From positions 1 through 31,812 of IMG/VR virus record IMGVR_UViG_3300044530_000759: a stretch of 31,812 bases of DNA; one strand, written 5' to 3'. Within the stretch, counting starts at the first letter, position 1. Each line of letters starts with the position of its first letter. The position numbers were made by a program, and so were the translations under genes. Origin of the DNA: a virus. Under the pieces are notes generated by a model, which saw nothing but the letters and a program-made list of their open reading frames with translations, made no database searches and was not told the DNA's origin. This document shows positions 14,741-22,096 of this stretch, piece by piece.

Positions 14741-15319
14741 ATGGAAAAGAAGCAAGTTAAACAGATGGTAATGGACGAAAACGGAAACCTCGGTGTTTAC
14801 GCGATTTCGTTCGTGGATATGCCAGCGATAGAAAGTGATTTCGTGTTTCTCAGTAAACAACACATTCAGCTAGAAAACACCAACGAGGAAAAACGGATGG
14901 TGTACGGCGCGGTGTTAATACCCGACAAACTAATACTCAGGGCGGGCAAGGACGGGGAAGATGACTATTACATCCAGTTCCCCAAAGAAACCGTGAGGGC
15001 GGCTGCTTATGCGTTTATGAAGCAAGGCAATCAACACGAACACACGCTTCAACACGCTATGAAAGTGGCGGGATGCACAGTTGTAGAGTCTTGGATCAAA
15101 GAAGCGGACGACGATAAAAGCAAGGCTTTAACTATTGACGTTCCTGTTGGCACTTGGCTAGTAGGCATCAAGGTTGATAACGACTCAGTGTGGGAGCAGG
15201 TGAAAGCGGGGGAAGTGAAAGGGTTTAGCATCGAGGGCTTTTTTGACACGATGGAAAAAATGTCAAGTTTAGAGAGTCAAATTCTAGAAGAAGCGCGTAC
15301 ATTTGTGCAATCTATGTAA
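14741..15319 (+). CDS. Prohead protease-like protein (XkdF family)
   Basis: A 192-residue protein. The ATG at 14741 is used because an earlier TTG at 14717 lies inside the promoter. The XkdF-type pattern is clear: MVYGAVLIPDKLILR (about 53-67), YYIQFPKETVRAAAYAFMK, an EHTLQHAMKVAGCTVVESWI segment (about 105-124), and VPVGTWLVGIKVDN followed by VKGFSIEGFF (about 137-170). XkdF domains are described as putative serine proteases that act in capsid maturation. The position before scaffold and capsid genes supports that. It is framed by the two cargo cassettes. Confidence 0.75.
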   Translation: MEKKQVKQMVMDENGNLGVYAISFVDMPAIESDFVFLSKQHIQLENTNEEKRMVYGAVLIPDKLILRAGKDGEDDYYIQFPKETVRAAAYAFMKQGNQHEHTLQHAMKVAGCTVVESWIKEADDDKSKALTIDVPVGTWLVGIKVDNDSVWEQVKAGEVKGFSIEGFFDTMEKMSSLESQILEEARTFVQSM

Positions 15320-15362
15320 CGCTAACTCTAGCGTATTCATACTTTAATTTTTATTTGTTCAG

Positions 15363-15388
15363 AGCGCGTCACAATGGTGGCGCGTTTT
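15363..15388 (+). terminator. Terminator after the protease gene
   Basis: AGCGCGTCAC at 15363-15372 pairs with GTGGCGCGTT at 15377-15386 (two wobble pairs) around a 4-base loop, followed by Ts. Confidence 0.7.
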
Positions 15389-15400
15389 GTTTTGGTAGAG

Positions 15401-15420
15401 GCATAAAAAAACCGCCTTTG
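15401..15420 (+). repeat. 20-base repeat, degenerate terminator copy
   Basis: Identical to 14359-14378, but the matching right arm of the terminator (GGCGGTTTT) is absent downstream. It marks the outer edge of the second cargo cassette. Confidence 0.8.
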
Positions 15421-15457
15421 AGTGGGCATAAAAATATTCTTCTGCTTTCATCGTGTG

Positions 15458-15913
15458 TTATTGTTTATTCCTAATTATTTCAATCAATTTTTTTATTTCA
15501 ATCAATCTTTTAAGACAAGCGAGTTCGGCTTCTTCGTGGGTTTTAAACGGGGTTTCTTCGGTATTAATCCATCCTTGTTCTACTCTTGAAGATAACGTTC
15601 CAATAGGCTTGATTTTAAAATATCCATAATAACCTAATATGCCAGCATCTATCGAAGTGTGTAGATTATGGTTTTCTCTAAACCATCTAAATGCTTGTTG
15701 GTATAGTGGTGCGATCACTATAAAGTCGTGAGAACTCAAATCATCAGTATTTTCTCTGCCTAATACCCATCCGCACATATTTTGGAAAGATCCGCTTGTT
15801 CCTTCCTTATCGTTATCTTCACAAATTTCATTATAAAAACCAAAACAAGGCTCATCAAAACCTAAGTCTCGAAGTTCTAGTGCAATGTTGTATGGTACAA
15901 ATTCTTTTTCCAT
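15458..15913 (-). CDS. Cargo protein of a family common in Bacteroidota phages
   Basis: A 151-residue minus-strand protein with its own promoter (15940-15968). The pattern FVPYNIALELRDLGFDEPCFGFYN at the start, IAPLYQQAFRWFRENHNL in the middle and EEAELACLKRLIEIKKLIE at the end is one I know from many genomes of this phylum, in phages and in mobile regions, without an assigned function. It is intact. Its placement between duplicated flanks, against the direction of the structural genes, marks it as a moron. It may act on the host or on competing phages. Confidence 0.65.
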   Translation of the reverse strand: MEKEFVPYNIALELRDLGFDEPCFGFYNEICEDNDKEGTSGSFQNMCGWVLGRENTDDLSSHDFIVIAPLYQQAFRWFRENHNLHTSIDAGILGYYGYFKIKPIGTLSSRVEQGWINTEETPFKTHEEAELACLKRLIEIKKLIEIIRNKQ

Positions 15914-15939
15914 AATTCAATTATTTATTTGTTACGCTG

Positions 15940-15968
15940 TAAATATAAAAACAATCCCCGACACTCAA
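15940..15968 (-). promoter_or_regulatory. Promoter of the second cargo gene
   Basis: Minus strand: TTG (complement of 15966-15968), 18 bases, then TATATTTA (complement of 15940-15947). The spacing is the same as in the other cassette. Confidence 0.6.
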
Positions 15969-15985
15969 AATTGTTAATAACTATA

Positions 15986-16015
15986 TTGTTTTACTTCTGA
16001 TAAATTCTATCTATA
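15986..16015 (+). promoter_or_regulatory. Late-type promoter before scaffold and capsid genes
   Basis: TTG at 15986-15988, 19 bases, then TATCTATA at 16008-16015, 23 bases before the ATG at 16039. The boxes are identical to those at 14706-14735. Confidence 0.6.
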
Positions 16016-16038
16016 ACAGAAGTAACAATACTAGTAAA

Positions 16039-16641
16039 ATGAAAAAAGAACAAGTAATCGGGGGTTTTAACGCGATCTTGGAGAAAGCAGGCGCGAAGTT
16101 CCGCGTGGCTTTACAGAAAGAAGCCGTTAAAATGTCCGCAGAAACCAAGACGGTGGATGGCGTGGTAATCGCTACACCTGCCGACGCATTCGCGGAAGGC
16201 GTCGAAGTTTTCGTAATTCCTGAGGACGGCTCTGAACCAATCGTTGCACCCGACGGTGACCACACGCTTGAAAGCGGTGAAGTCGTGACGGTAGCAGATG
16301 GTAAAGTCGTAGCAATTATGGCTAAGCCTGAGGAAACCGAAATGAGCGACGAAATCAAAGAGGTGGTACAAAACCTTTCAGATCGCATCGCGGTACTCGA
16401 AGGTCAAAACACCGAAGCGACAACCGAGTTATCGGCGGTGAAGTCTGAGAACGACACGCTCAAAACGGAACTAGCAAAGTTAAAAGCCGAAAACGCTAAA
16501 CTTTCAAAAGCACCTGCGGCGAAGTCGGTTAAAGAAACTACCGAACTAAGCAAGGAAAAAGAAAAAACAACCGAGAAGCCTAAGAAGTCATTTAAACAAA
16601 TGACCTACCTAGAGCGCATCGAAGCACAATCAAGTAACTAA
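16039..16641 (+). CDS. Putative capsid scaffolding protein
   Basis: A 200-residue acidic protein between the protease and the major capsid gene, the usual place for scaffold. Residues about 36-95 contain beta segments of a turn-rich repeat type (GDHTLESGEVVTVADGKVVAI). Residues about 104-155 form a coiled coil (LSDRIAVLEGQNTEATTEL and continuing heptads). The end is a Lys/Glu-rich tail with KKSFKQMTYLERIEAQ. Coiled-coil scaffolds with a basic C-terminus that contacts the capsid protein are typical. No enzymatic motif is visible. The assignment is from position and composition. Confidence 0.65.
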   Translation: MKKEQVIGGFNAILEKAGAKFRVALQKEAVKMSAETKTVDGVVIATPADAFAEGVEVFVIPEDGSEPIVAPDGDHTLESGEVVTVADGKVVAIMAKPEETEMSDEIKEVVQNLSDRIAVLEGQNTEATTELSAVKSENDTLKTELAKLKAENAKLSKAPAAKSVKETTELSKEKEKTTEKPKKSFKQMTYLERIEAQSSN

Positions 16642-16659
16642 AAAAAAGCCCAATAAGAA

Positions 16660-17565
16660 ATGGCAACAACAACATCTTTAACTACGTCCTACGCGGGTAA
16701 ATACGCGGGGGATTACATTCGTAAAGCGTTTCTCGCTAACGAAACTTTGCAGCACATCACTGTAAAAGAAAACATCGATTACAAACAAGTGGTAAAGCGT
16801 TTGGTAGACGATGTGACATTTGCTGCTCCAACGTGTGACTTCACACCAACTGGAACAGTAACAATCACTGAGCGTATTCTTACGTTGGAAAAATTCCAAG
16901 TACACCGTGAACTTTGTAAAAAAGATTTTCTTGCAGACTGGGCAGCTAACGACGCTCAGAACGGACGCTTAGAGCCAGCACTCGTTGAAACAGTTATCAA
17001 AAATATGCTTGCTGCAATCGCTGCTAAAAACGAAACTGTGATTTGGCAGGGTGTCAACGCAACAACTGGTGAATACGATGGTTTCGAAACATTGTTTGCG
17101 GCTGACGCAACAGTAATCGACGCATCATCTGACGCGGCACTTACAACTTCAAACATCCTTGCGAAGATTGAAGAAATCGTTGGTCTTATGCCAACAGCTG
17201 TAAAACGTTCTACTGAAAAGCCAGTGTTGTATATGAGCAACAAGGCGATGGAAGCATACGTGAACAAGCAAGCTAGCTTGGGTAACGGGTTCTTCTACAA
17301 CTCAGGTGACGCAATCAACCTTACTTGGAACGGTATGTACCAAATGGCGGTTTGTCCGGGTATGTCTGACGACACCATCGTGTTCGCGCAGCCATCTAAC
17401 CTTTGGTTCGGTACTAACCTTCTAAACGATTGGAACAACATCGCGGTGAAGGATATGGAAGAAAGCGACCTTTCTGATAACGTACGTTTCAAGGCAGCGT
17501 TCTTCGCGGCAGTTCAGTACGGGTTCGGAAGCGAAATCGTATTCTACAAGTACGAAGCTGAGTAA
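16660..17565 (+). CDS. Major capsid protein (HK97-like fold expected)
   Basis: A 301-residue protein directly after the scaffold gene. The pattern fits major capsid proteins of Bacteroidota siphophages: TSYAGKYAGDYIRKAF near the N-terminus, a long backbone helix region (about 95-130, ETVIKNMLAAIAAKNETVIW), and the end with VRFKAAFFAAVQYGFGSEIV. Codon use differs from its neighbours: more GCT, CGT and TTG-type codons, consistent with high expression. A terminator 25 bases later fits a separate, abundant transcript. Confidence 0.8.
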   Translation: MATTTSLTTSYAGKYAGDYIRKAFLANETLQHITVKENIDYKQVVKRLVDDVTFAAPTCDFTPTGTVTITERILTLEKFQVHRELCKKDFLADWAANDAQNGRLEPALVETVIKNMLAAIAAKNETVIWQGVNATTGEYDGFETLFAADATVIDASSDAALTTSNILAKIEEIVGLMPTAVKRSTEKPVLYMSNKAMEAYVNKQASLGNGFFYNSGDAINLTWNGMYQMAVCPGMSDDTIVFAQPSNLWFGTNLLNDWNNIAVKDMEESDLSDNVRFKAAFFAAVQYGFGSEIVFYKYEAE

Positions 17566-17589
17566 TCAACAACAGAATAACTAACCAAG

Positions 17590-17622
17590 AAGGGGCGGCG
17601 GCACATCCGCTTGCCCCTTTTT
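17590..17622 (+). terminator. Terminator after the capsid gene
   Basis: AAGGGGC at 17590-17596 pairs with GCCCCTT at 17613-17619, with an inner GCGG (17598-17601)/CCGC (17607-17610) pairing, followed by Ts. Confidence 0.8.
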
Positions 17623-17636
17623 AAATACAGAACAAA

Positions 17637-18182
17637 ATGGCTTGTGAATTAACAACGGGTTTTAGCGTCGATTGCACCGAGGGATCGGGCGGTATTAAAA
17701 CGCTATTCCTAGCAAAACAATCACTTTTCCAAACGGGGGTTACTACCGACAACACAACGGGTGAAGTAGACGCGCTTCCTGAAGCAACACTTTTCAAGTA
17801 CGACTTGAAAGTAGGTCTTGCTTCCAACCTAGTGGAAACACTAAGTAACGAGGCGGCGGGATCAATCGCTTACACTCAAACGGTCAACTTCCAGCTTCGT
17901 GGTTTGACTCAGAAAAAACAAACTGAGTTCCACACGCTTGCAAAGAATCAACTCGCGGTGTTCGTTCAGGATCAAAACAACAACATTTGGTTTATCGGAC
18001 GTTTCAACGGCGCACGTTTGACAACTGCGGAAGGTGCTACGGGTACTGCCCTAGCTGACTTCAATGGTTACACAATGGCGTTTGTGGCTGAGGAGCCAGT
18101 ACGCGCGGTTCGTTTGGAAAGTTTTACAACTACTCCATTCGACAACTTCGCTGACATCACAGTTAGCGGAACACAGGTTTAA
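17637..18182 (+). CDS. Putative major tail (tube) protein
   Basis: A 181-residue protein flanked by terminators on both sides, like the capsid gene before it, which suggests high and separately tuned expression. The N-terminus (ELTTGFSVDCTEGSGGIKTLFLA) is a pattern I recall from structural proteins next to the capsid gene in phages of this host group. A segment of strands (IAYTQTVNFQLRGLTQKKQTE) and a C-terminal EEPVRAVRLESFTTTPF follow. A tube protein is otherwise missing from the genome, so this is the best candidate. A head decoration protein is the main alternative. Confidence 0.5.
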   Translation: MACELTTGFSVDCTEGSGGIKTLFLAKQSLFQTGVTTDNTTGEVDALPEATLFKYDLKVGLASNLVETLSNEAAGSIAYTQTVNFQLRGLTQKKQTEFHTLAKNQLAVFVQDQNNNIWFIGRFNGARLTTAEGATGTALADFNGYTMAFVAEEPVRAVRLESFTTTPFDNFADITVSGTQV

Positions 18183-18192
18183 TAATTGCTTG

Positions 18193-18221
18193 AAAAGGGG
18201 TGGTAATTCTACCCCTTTTTT
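18193..18221 (+). terminator. Terminator after the putative tail tube gene
   Basis: AAAAGGGGT at 18193-18201 pairs with ACCCCTTTT at 18211-18219, followed by more Ts. Confidence 0.8.
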
Positions 18222-18239
18222 TGCTTAATTTTACGCGCT

Positions 18240-18410
18240 ATGTACAAAGCAGAAAACAAAACGGTAACAGTCGGCGGTAGAGAAATTGATTTATCAACTT
18301 GCAGTCAAGAGCAACTTGCTAAACTTGCCCCGCTATTTCCAAAAATCATCAAAAATGATTTACCTAAACCACAACGCAGCAAACCAACAGATCAACCTGA
18401 CGCTGAATGA
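18240..18410 (+). CDS. Small protein overlapping the next gene out of frame
   Basis: A 56-residue protein starting 20 bases after a terminator, with a -7-like TTAATTTTAC just upstream. The start, MYKAENKTVTVGGREIDLS, looks like a beta hairpin, followed by a short helix and a polar tail. It overlaps the next gene by 56 bases in a different frame, so about a third of it is dual coding. Short genes of this kind before the portal are found in related phages as I remember them. Function unknown. Confidence 0.55.
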   Translation: MYKAENKTVTVGGREIDLSTCSQEQLAKLAPLFPKIIKNDLPKPQRSKPTDQPDAE

Positions 18411-18744
18411 GGGTAGAACGTACTTTACCGAGGCGTTCACACACTACCTATTTATTTTGCAGTATGAGGATAACACTAAAACCTCAAACAACCGTTTAGC
18501 TCAGGTGGCTACCATCGTGAGCGAGAACGAAAGAAACACCGAGCTGACGGTTACAACTGTCGGACTCGAATACTCAGGTGATTATTTTTACACCGTGTAC
18601 GGCCAGAATAGCGCATCCAATACCAACCCGTTAAACGCGGCGGTGGTGGGTGAGGTAGAACAAGGACGTGCAATAATTTTGAAAGATGGAGAACAACCAA
18701 CATACGCAGCCACAACAAGCCCCGAAATCATCTACCATAAGTAG
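18355..18744 (+). CDS. Beta-rich structural-region protein of unknown function
   Basis: A 129-residue protein. The start at 18355 (MIYLNHNAANQQINLTLNEG) is preferred to an upstream in-frame start at 18286 because the extra residues are only the out-of-frame reading of the preceding gene. The rest is beta-rich with repeated Tyr and Thr strands (YFYTVYGQNS). It overlaps the portal gene by 59 bases at its end. Possibly a minor head or neck component; no motif decides. Confidence 0.55.
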   Translation: MIYLNHNAANQQINLTLNEGRTYFTEAFTHYLFILQYEDNTKTSNNRLAQVATIVSENERNTELTVTTVGLEYSGDYFYTVYGQNSASNTNPLNAAVVGEVEQGRAIILKDGEQPTYAATTSPEIIYHK

Positions 18745-20485
18745 TATTGAATCTATTTCAATGCAACGCTATGAGGCGGTTAGTACGGTTGAAACAGAAA
18801 ACAAAAAGGGGTGGGTGGACTACGGTATTGATAACCTATACCCTCAGTACCTAATTGACCTCTACTATTCAGCCCCCATCCACAACGCGCTGACCAACTC
18901 CATCATTGAAATGATTGCGGGGAAGGGCTTGTACGGGGACGCGGCGGGTGAAGCATTACTAAAGCAATGGAAGATAAATAGACAAAATCGCTCTATTGCT
19001 TCTGACCTTAAAATGCAGGGTGGCTATTGGCTTGAAGTTATCCTGAGTATGGATAAGAAAAGCGTCGCACGCGTCAATCACTTGCCGTTTGAAAACTGCA
19101 GAATTGCTTTTTCAGAGGAGAGAGAGGAAATAACGGGCGTGTGGTATTCACGCGATTGGAATGACACGAGAAAAGCTAGAAACAAGCCCGAATACATCCC
19201 GCTATTTGAGGCTATGCCTGACGCATCAAATGAAAACGCGGTGGTAAAATATTGCACATACACATTCCGTCAAACGGTGGGAAGTAGTTACTATCCTAAA
19301 CCCGACTACATCGGTTCACTAAACTGGATAGAGCTACAAAGACAGATAGCAATTTACCACGTTAACAATATAATGAACGGGTTTTTCCCGTCGATCATCG
19401 CGCAGTTTAACAACGGTCAACCTGATCCTGAAAAAGCAACACAGATTGTCCGTGACTTTGAGCGCAAAATGAGCGGCGCGGTAAACGCGGGAAAACTGAT
19501 TGCGTTATTCAACGATAACAAAGACGCGGCGGCTACTTTTGAAACGTTCCCGCTTACCGACGCGGATAAGCAGTACGCACTACTAAGTGAGGAGTCAAGA
19601 GAAAACACCCTGATCGCTCACCGCGTTACTACGCCGCTACTATTCGGGGTTAGAGATGGGGGTGGTTTAGGTAGCAATACCGATGAAATGAAAGTGGGGC
19701 TTGAAATCTTTACAGAAAAAGTCATTAAGCCTTACCAACAAATGATTGTTGAGTCACTCGAATACATCGCGCAAATTGCGGGTGTTCCTGCTACTTTCAG
19801 TTACGTAGAAGAAACGGAAATACAAGCGACTGAATTAAAAAAAAAAGTCTGTTGTAGCTTAGAAAAGTCTAAAAACGACTTTAACGACGAAAACGCTATT
19901 GAGTACCTTAACGGCGTTGCCGAGGAAATAGACCTTGAGGAGTGGGAGGAATACGACGCGGATATCGAGGCGCAAGCCTGCTCTACCATTGAGGAAGAAA
20001 ACGAGTACCTTAGAAAACTGAGTGAAAAAGTTACTTCAATGGCTGCTAATCCGGGTGAGTTTGTGAAGCCTGATGATTACAGCAAATGGGGCGACACGGG
20101 GCTGTACAAGGTTCGTTATGCTTACTCAGAAAATATCAGTGCGGACAGCCGTCAATTCTGTAAACAGATGGTGGCACTTGCACAAGCAGGCAAGGTTTTC
20201 AGATACGAAGATATTATAGCAATGGGAAGGGCAGGCGTCAATAAAGATTTTGCACCTGAAGGCGAAGAAACCTACAATATTTTTGAGTGGAAAGGCGGGG
20301 CGTTCTGTCATCATTATTTTAAACGAAAGATTTATTTTCGCAAACGTCAAGGCGGTAAATTTTTACCAAACGACGGGCTTAAAAACGACCAACTAGTGGG
20401 TAACAACCCGTTCGTTGTTCAAAAAGGTTTTGAAGGGGTAGCACCAATTAACACACCAACGCGCGGATCACTTAAATACGGATAA
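18686..20485 (+). CDS. Portal protein with C-terminal head-morphogenesis-like domain
   Basis: A 599-residue protein. The first 430 residues match portal proteins of this phage group: a WVDYGIDNLYPQYLIDLYYSAPIHNAL segment (about 42-68), a long central domain with NIMNGFFPSIIAQFNNGQPD, and VTTPLLFGVRDGGGLGSNTDE (about 311-331), a conserved-looking stretch before the stem helices. Residues about 470-599 form a separate domain (YAYSENISADSRQFCKQMV, then FAPEGEETYNIFEWKGGAFCHHYF and KIYFRKRQGGKFLPN) that resembles the Cys/His-containing end of MuF-like minor head proteins. The portal ring would seat DNA at the capsid vertex. No separate MuF gene is present elsewhere. Confidence 0.8.
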   Translation: MENNQHTQPQQAPKSSTISSIESISMQRYEAVSTVETENKKGWVDYGIDNLYPQYLIDLYYSAPIHNALTNSIIEMIAGKGLYGDAAGEALLKQWKINRQNRSIASDLKMQGGYWLEVILSMDKKSVARVNHLPFENCRIAFSEEREEITGVWYSRDWNDTRKARNKPEYIPLFEAMPDASNENAVVKYCTYTFRQTVGSSYYPKPDYIGSLNWIELQRQIAIYHVNNIMNGFFPSIIAQFNNGQPDPEKATQIVRDFERKMSGAVNAGKLIALFNDNKDAAATFETFPLTDADKQYALLSEESRENTLIAHRVTTPLLFGVRDGGGLGSNTDEMKVGLEIFTEKVIKPYQQMIVESLEYIAQIAGVPATFSYVEETEIQATELKKKVCCSLEKSKNDFNDENAIEYLNGVAEEIDLEEWEEYDADIEAQACSTIEEENEYLRKLSEKVTSMAANPGEFVKPDDYSKWGDTGLYKVRYAYSENISADSRQFCKQMVALAQAGKVFRYEDIIAMGRAGVNKDFAPEGEETYNIFEWKGGAFCHHYFKRKIYFRKRQGGKFLPNDGLKNDQLVGNNPFVVQKGFEGVAPINTPTRGSLKYG

Positions 20486-20487
20486 CA

Positions 20488-21078
20488 ATGGCACAAGTTT
20501 ATTTTATCGATGTAACATACTTTCAACAGAACACCACGATCAACGATCAGGTGGAAAGCAATATGATTACACCCGCGCTGCGCGTCGCACAAGACAAACA
20601 CGCGGAGAACTATCTAGGCACTCGCCTATTTAACAAATTGAAGCAGGATATCGAGGACGACTCATTAACGGGTGTTTATGAGACTATCCTAGTGGACTAT
20701 CTTAAAATCGCTATGGTGTATTGGACGCTTGTAGAACTTTACCCTTCACTACTTGTCAAGCACGATAATACCACACTAACCATTAGAAGCGGTGACGGCT
20801 TCTCGCCCATTTCAGAGGATCAATACAAAATGCTAGTGGATGCAGCACGCAATAACGCGCAGATGTACACTGAACGTCTTATCCGTTACTTATGCGACAA
20901 TAGCGGTAGCATCCCAGAGTACACAAGCTGCGAAACTCCCGACGTGTTCCCGAAGCGCACCGTGTATTCTGAAAACAATATGGTGTTTTCAGGCGGCAAT
21001 ACTGCAATGTCTAACCCGCTACTACGCGGCGGCACGGCGGTAGATAGAGATAGATTAACCTATTTATACTGGAGGTAA
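20488..21078 (+). CDS. Head-tail connector/adaptor protein
   Basis: A 196-residue protein starting 2 bases after the portal gene. It is largely helical, with MITPALRVAQDKHAENYLGTRLFNKL (about 26-51) and LVDYLKIAMVYWTLVELYPSLL. This is the pattern of head-tail adaptor proteins that follow the portal in Bacteroidota siphophages. The C-terminal 60 residues, with SCETPDVFPKRTVYSENNMVFSGG, look extended. The position next to portal supports the call. Confidence 0.6.
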   Translation: MAQVYFIDVTYFQQNTTINDQVESNMITPALRVAQDKHAENYLGTRLFNKLKQDIEDDSLTGVYETILVDYLKIAMVYWTLVELYPSLLVKHDNTTLTIRSGDGFSPISEDQYKMLVDAARNNAQMYTERLIRYLCDNSGSIPEYTSCETPDVFPKRTVYSENNMVFSGGNTAMSNPLLRGGTAVDRDRLTYLYWR

Positions 21079-21080
21079 CA

Positions 21081-21173
21081 ATGGCAAAAAAACTGATAAC
21101 AAAAGAGGTGAAGAAAATCGCGCACGAGAAACTTAAGGCGTATATTAGCAAACAAAAACAAAACAAGAAATGA
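21081..21173 (+). CDS. Small basic 30-residue protein
   Basis: A complete short frame (start MAKKLITKEVKKIAHEKLKA) with ATG at 21081 and an ATGA overlap onto the next gene. A GGAGG at 21071-21075 sits 5 bases before the start, but it is also the last sense codons of the previous gene, so it may be chance. It is a Lys-rich helix. Tight packing with both neighbours supports its being real. Function unknown. Confidence 0.55.
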   Translation: MAKKLITKEVKKIAHEKLKAYISKQKQNKK

Positions 21174-21424
21174 ATATCAAAACTGGCGACACGGTAGTAA
21201 TCCTTGAAGGAAACCCTGCCGAATTTATCGCAATTAACCCAAGAAGCGCGGATGCGCCGTTTACACACAACACAGTAGGTGTGATAACGTGTACACCCGT
21301 GTACTACATTGCTACTGCGGATGACCGCGTAAATGCTTCAACTACCAACCTAGTAACCGACACGAACGGGCAAGTGTTCCGTAATTTGATCGGTGGACGC
21401 CCTAGAAATATCGTGAGAAAGTGA
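21170..21424 (+). CDS. Small beta-rich protein of unknown function
   Basis: An 84-residue protein coupled to its neighbours by 4-base overlaps at both ends (ATGA and GTGA). The start, MNIKTGDTVVILEGNPAEFIAI, resembles a small SH3/KOW-like barrel. The C-terminus is basic (GGRPRNIVRK). It sits between connector and lysis genes; a neck or late regulatory role is possible. No function assigned. Confidence 0.5.
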   Translation: MNIKTGDTVVILEGNPAEFIAINPRSADAPFTHNTVGVITCTPVYYIATADDRVNASTTNLVTDTNGQVFRNLIGGRPRNIVRK

Positions 21425-21771
21425 TAACAAAAGTGCTGGCATATATCGGAGTAGCTGCGTTCTTGACGGCTTACATCGGTTTTAACCTGCACCTGCACGA
21501 GATTATTGCTTTCAACAGTGATGAAGATGCCACGACGTTCTGGATGATCGGAATGGCTACCGCTAAAATGGCTTTATCATATAGCTTTTATAGGCACGTT
21601 GGCTTGAAGGACAAGCACCTACAAGTACCCGTGTTTATCTTTTTTCTTTTCTCTCTTAACGAACTACTTGACGAACTATTTTTTAATCCCTACCCCTTCC
21701 AAGCGAATGAGTTTATACTGCTCGTAAGCATCGGATGGTATTTAACTCGAATTTATGGACGGAAACTTTAA
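21421..21771 (+). CDS. Membrane protein of the lysis region
   Basis: A 116-residue protein with a GTG start that overlaps the previous stop (GTGA). There are about four hydrophobic segments: residues 4-22, 42-58 (weaker), 70-85 and 95-110. A short acidic stretch (LLDELFF) separates the last two. It lies immediately before the holin candidate and overlaps it by 17 bases, so a lysis accessory role such as antiholin is possible, as is a membrane protein of another kind. Confidence 0.5.
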   Translation: MITKVLAYIGVAAFLTAYIGFNLHLHEIIAFNSDEDATTFWMIGMATAKMALSYSFYRHVGLKDKHLQVPVFIFFLFSLNELLDELFFNPYPFQANEFILLVSIGWYLTRIYGRKL

Positions 21772-22096
21772 CTTACTTACAGAGGTTGGCGCGTTCTTTA
21801 GCAAGTCTGCAGCGTGGATATTGTCCATTGGTGTTGGTGTGATTGCTAAGGTATCAACCGAACTTCTGCTAAAAAGAAAACTCAGCATGATGCAATGGAT
21901 TGGAATTATGGGCGTCTCTATTTTTGGCGGCTACATGATGGCTACGTGGTGTCACTCACACGGGTGGGTAACGGAAGGAAACTACCTTGTACCACTTGCC
22001 ACGTTATTCAGTGAAAAGGTTATGATCTACATAACTACTAACTACCGCGCTATTATCGACAGAATCGTGGACGCTTTTTTCAAAAAGAAAGAATGA
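21755..22096 (+). CDS. Holin candidate
   Basis: A 113-residue protein with a short N-tail, a hydrophobic segment at about 18-35 (SAAWILSIGVGVIAKVS), a second at about 47-64 (WIGIMGVSIFGGYMMATW), and a third weaker one near 78-95, followed by a charged C-terminus ending in KKKE. Size, number of membrane segments and charged tail fit holins, which form the membrane lesion that frees the endolysin. It overlaps the amidase gene by ATGA, which strongly supports the role. Confidence 0.75.
   Translation: MDGNFNLLTEVGAFFSKSAAWILSIGVGVIAKVSTELLLKRKLSMMQWIGIMGVSIFGGYMMATWCHSHGWVTEGNYLVPLATLFSEKVMIYITTNYRAIIDRIVDAFFKKKE

Larger units (their letters stand above)
15359..15451 (-). pseudogene. Possible truncated gene at the cassette edge
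   Basis: On the minus strand an ATG at 15451, 6 bases after the stop of 15458-15913 and behind an A-rich leader, opens a 30-residue frame. The start, MKAEEYFYAHSK, reads like a phage protein N-terminus, but the frame then runs into the degenerate terminator repeat (15401-15420) and the plus-strand terminator. The simplest reading is a gene cut off by a deletion that also removed one arm of the terminator. It could also be a chance frame. Confidence 0.35.
15919..16016. repeat. Divergent-promoter repeat, copy B
   Basis: Ungapped partner of 14639-14736 (74 of 98 bases identical by hand count). It holds a minus-strand promoter for the cargo gene and a plus-strand promoter for the scaffold gene. 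Confidence 0.85.

Noticed and set aside
21071-21075. Shine-Dalgarno GGAGG before the 30-residue gene
   Set aside because: It encodes the last residues of the preceding protein, and other genes here start without such sites, so it is not taken as evidence for SD-driven initiation.
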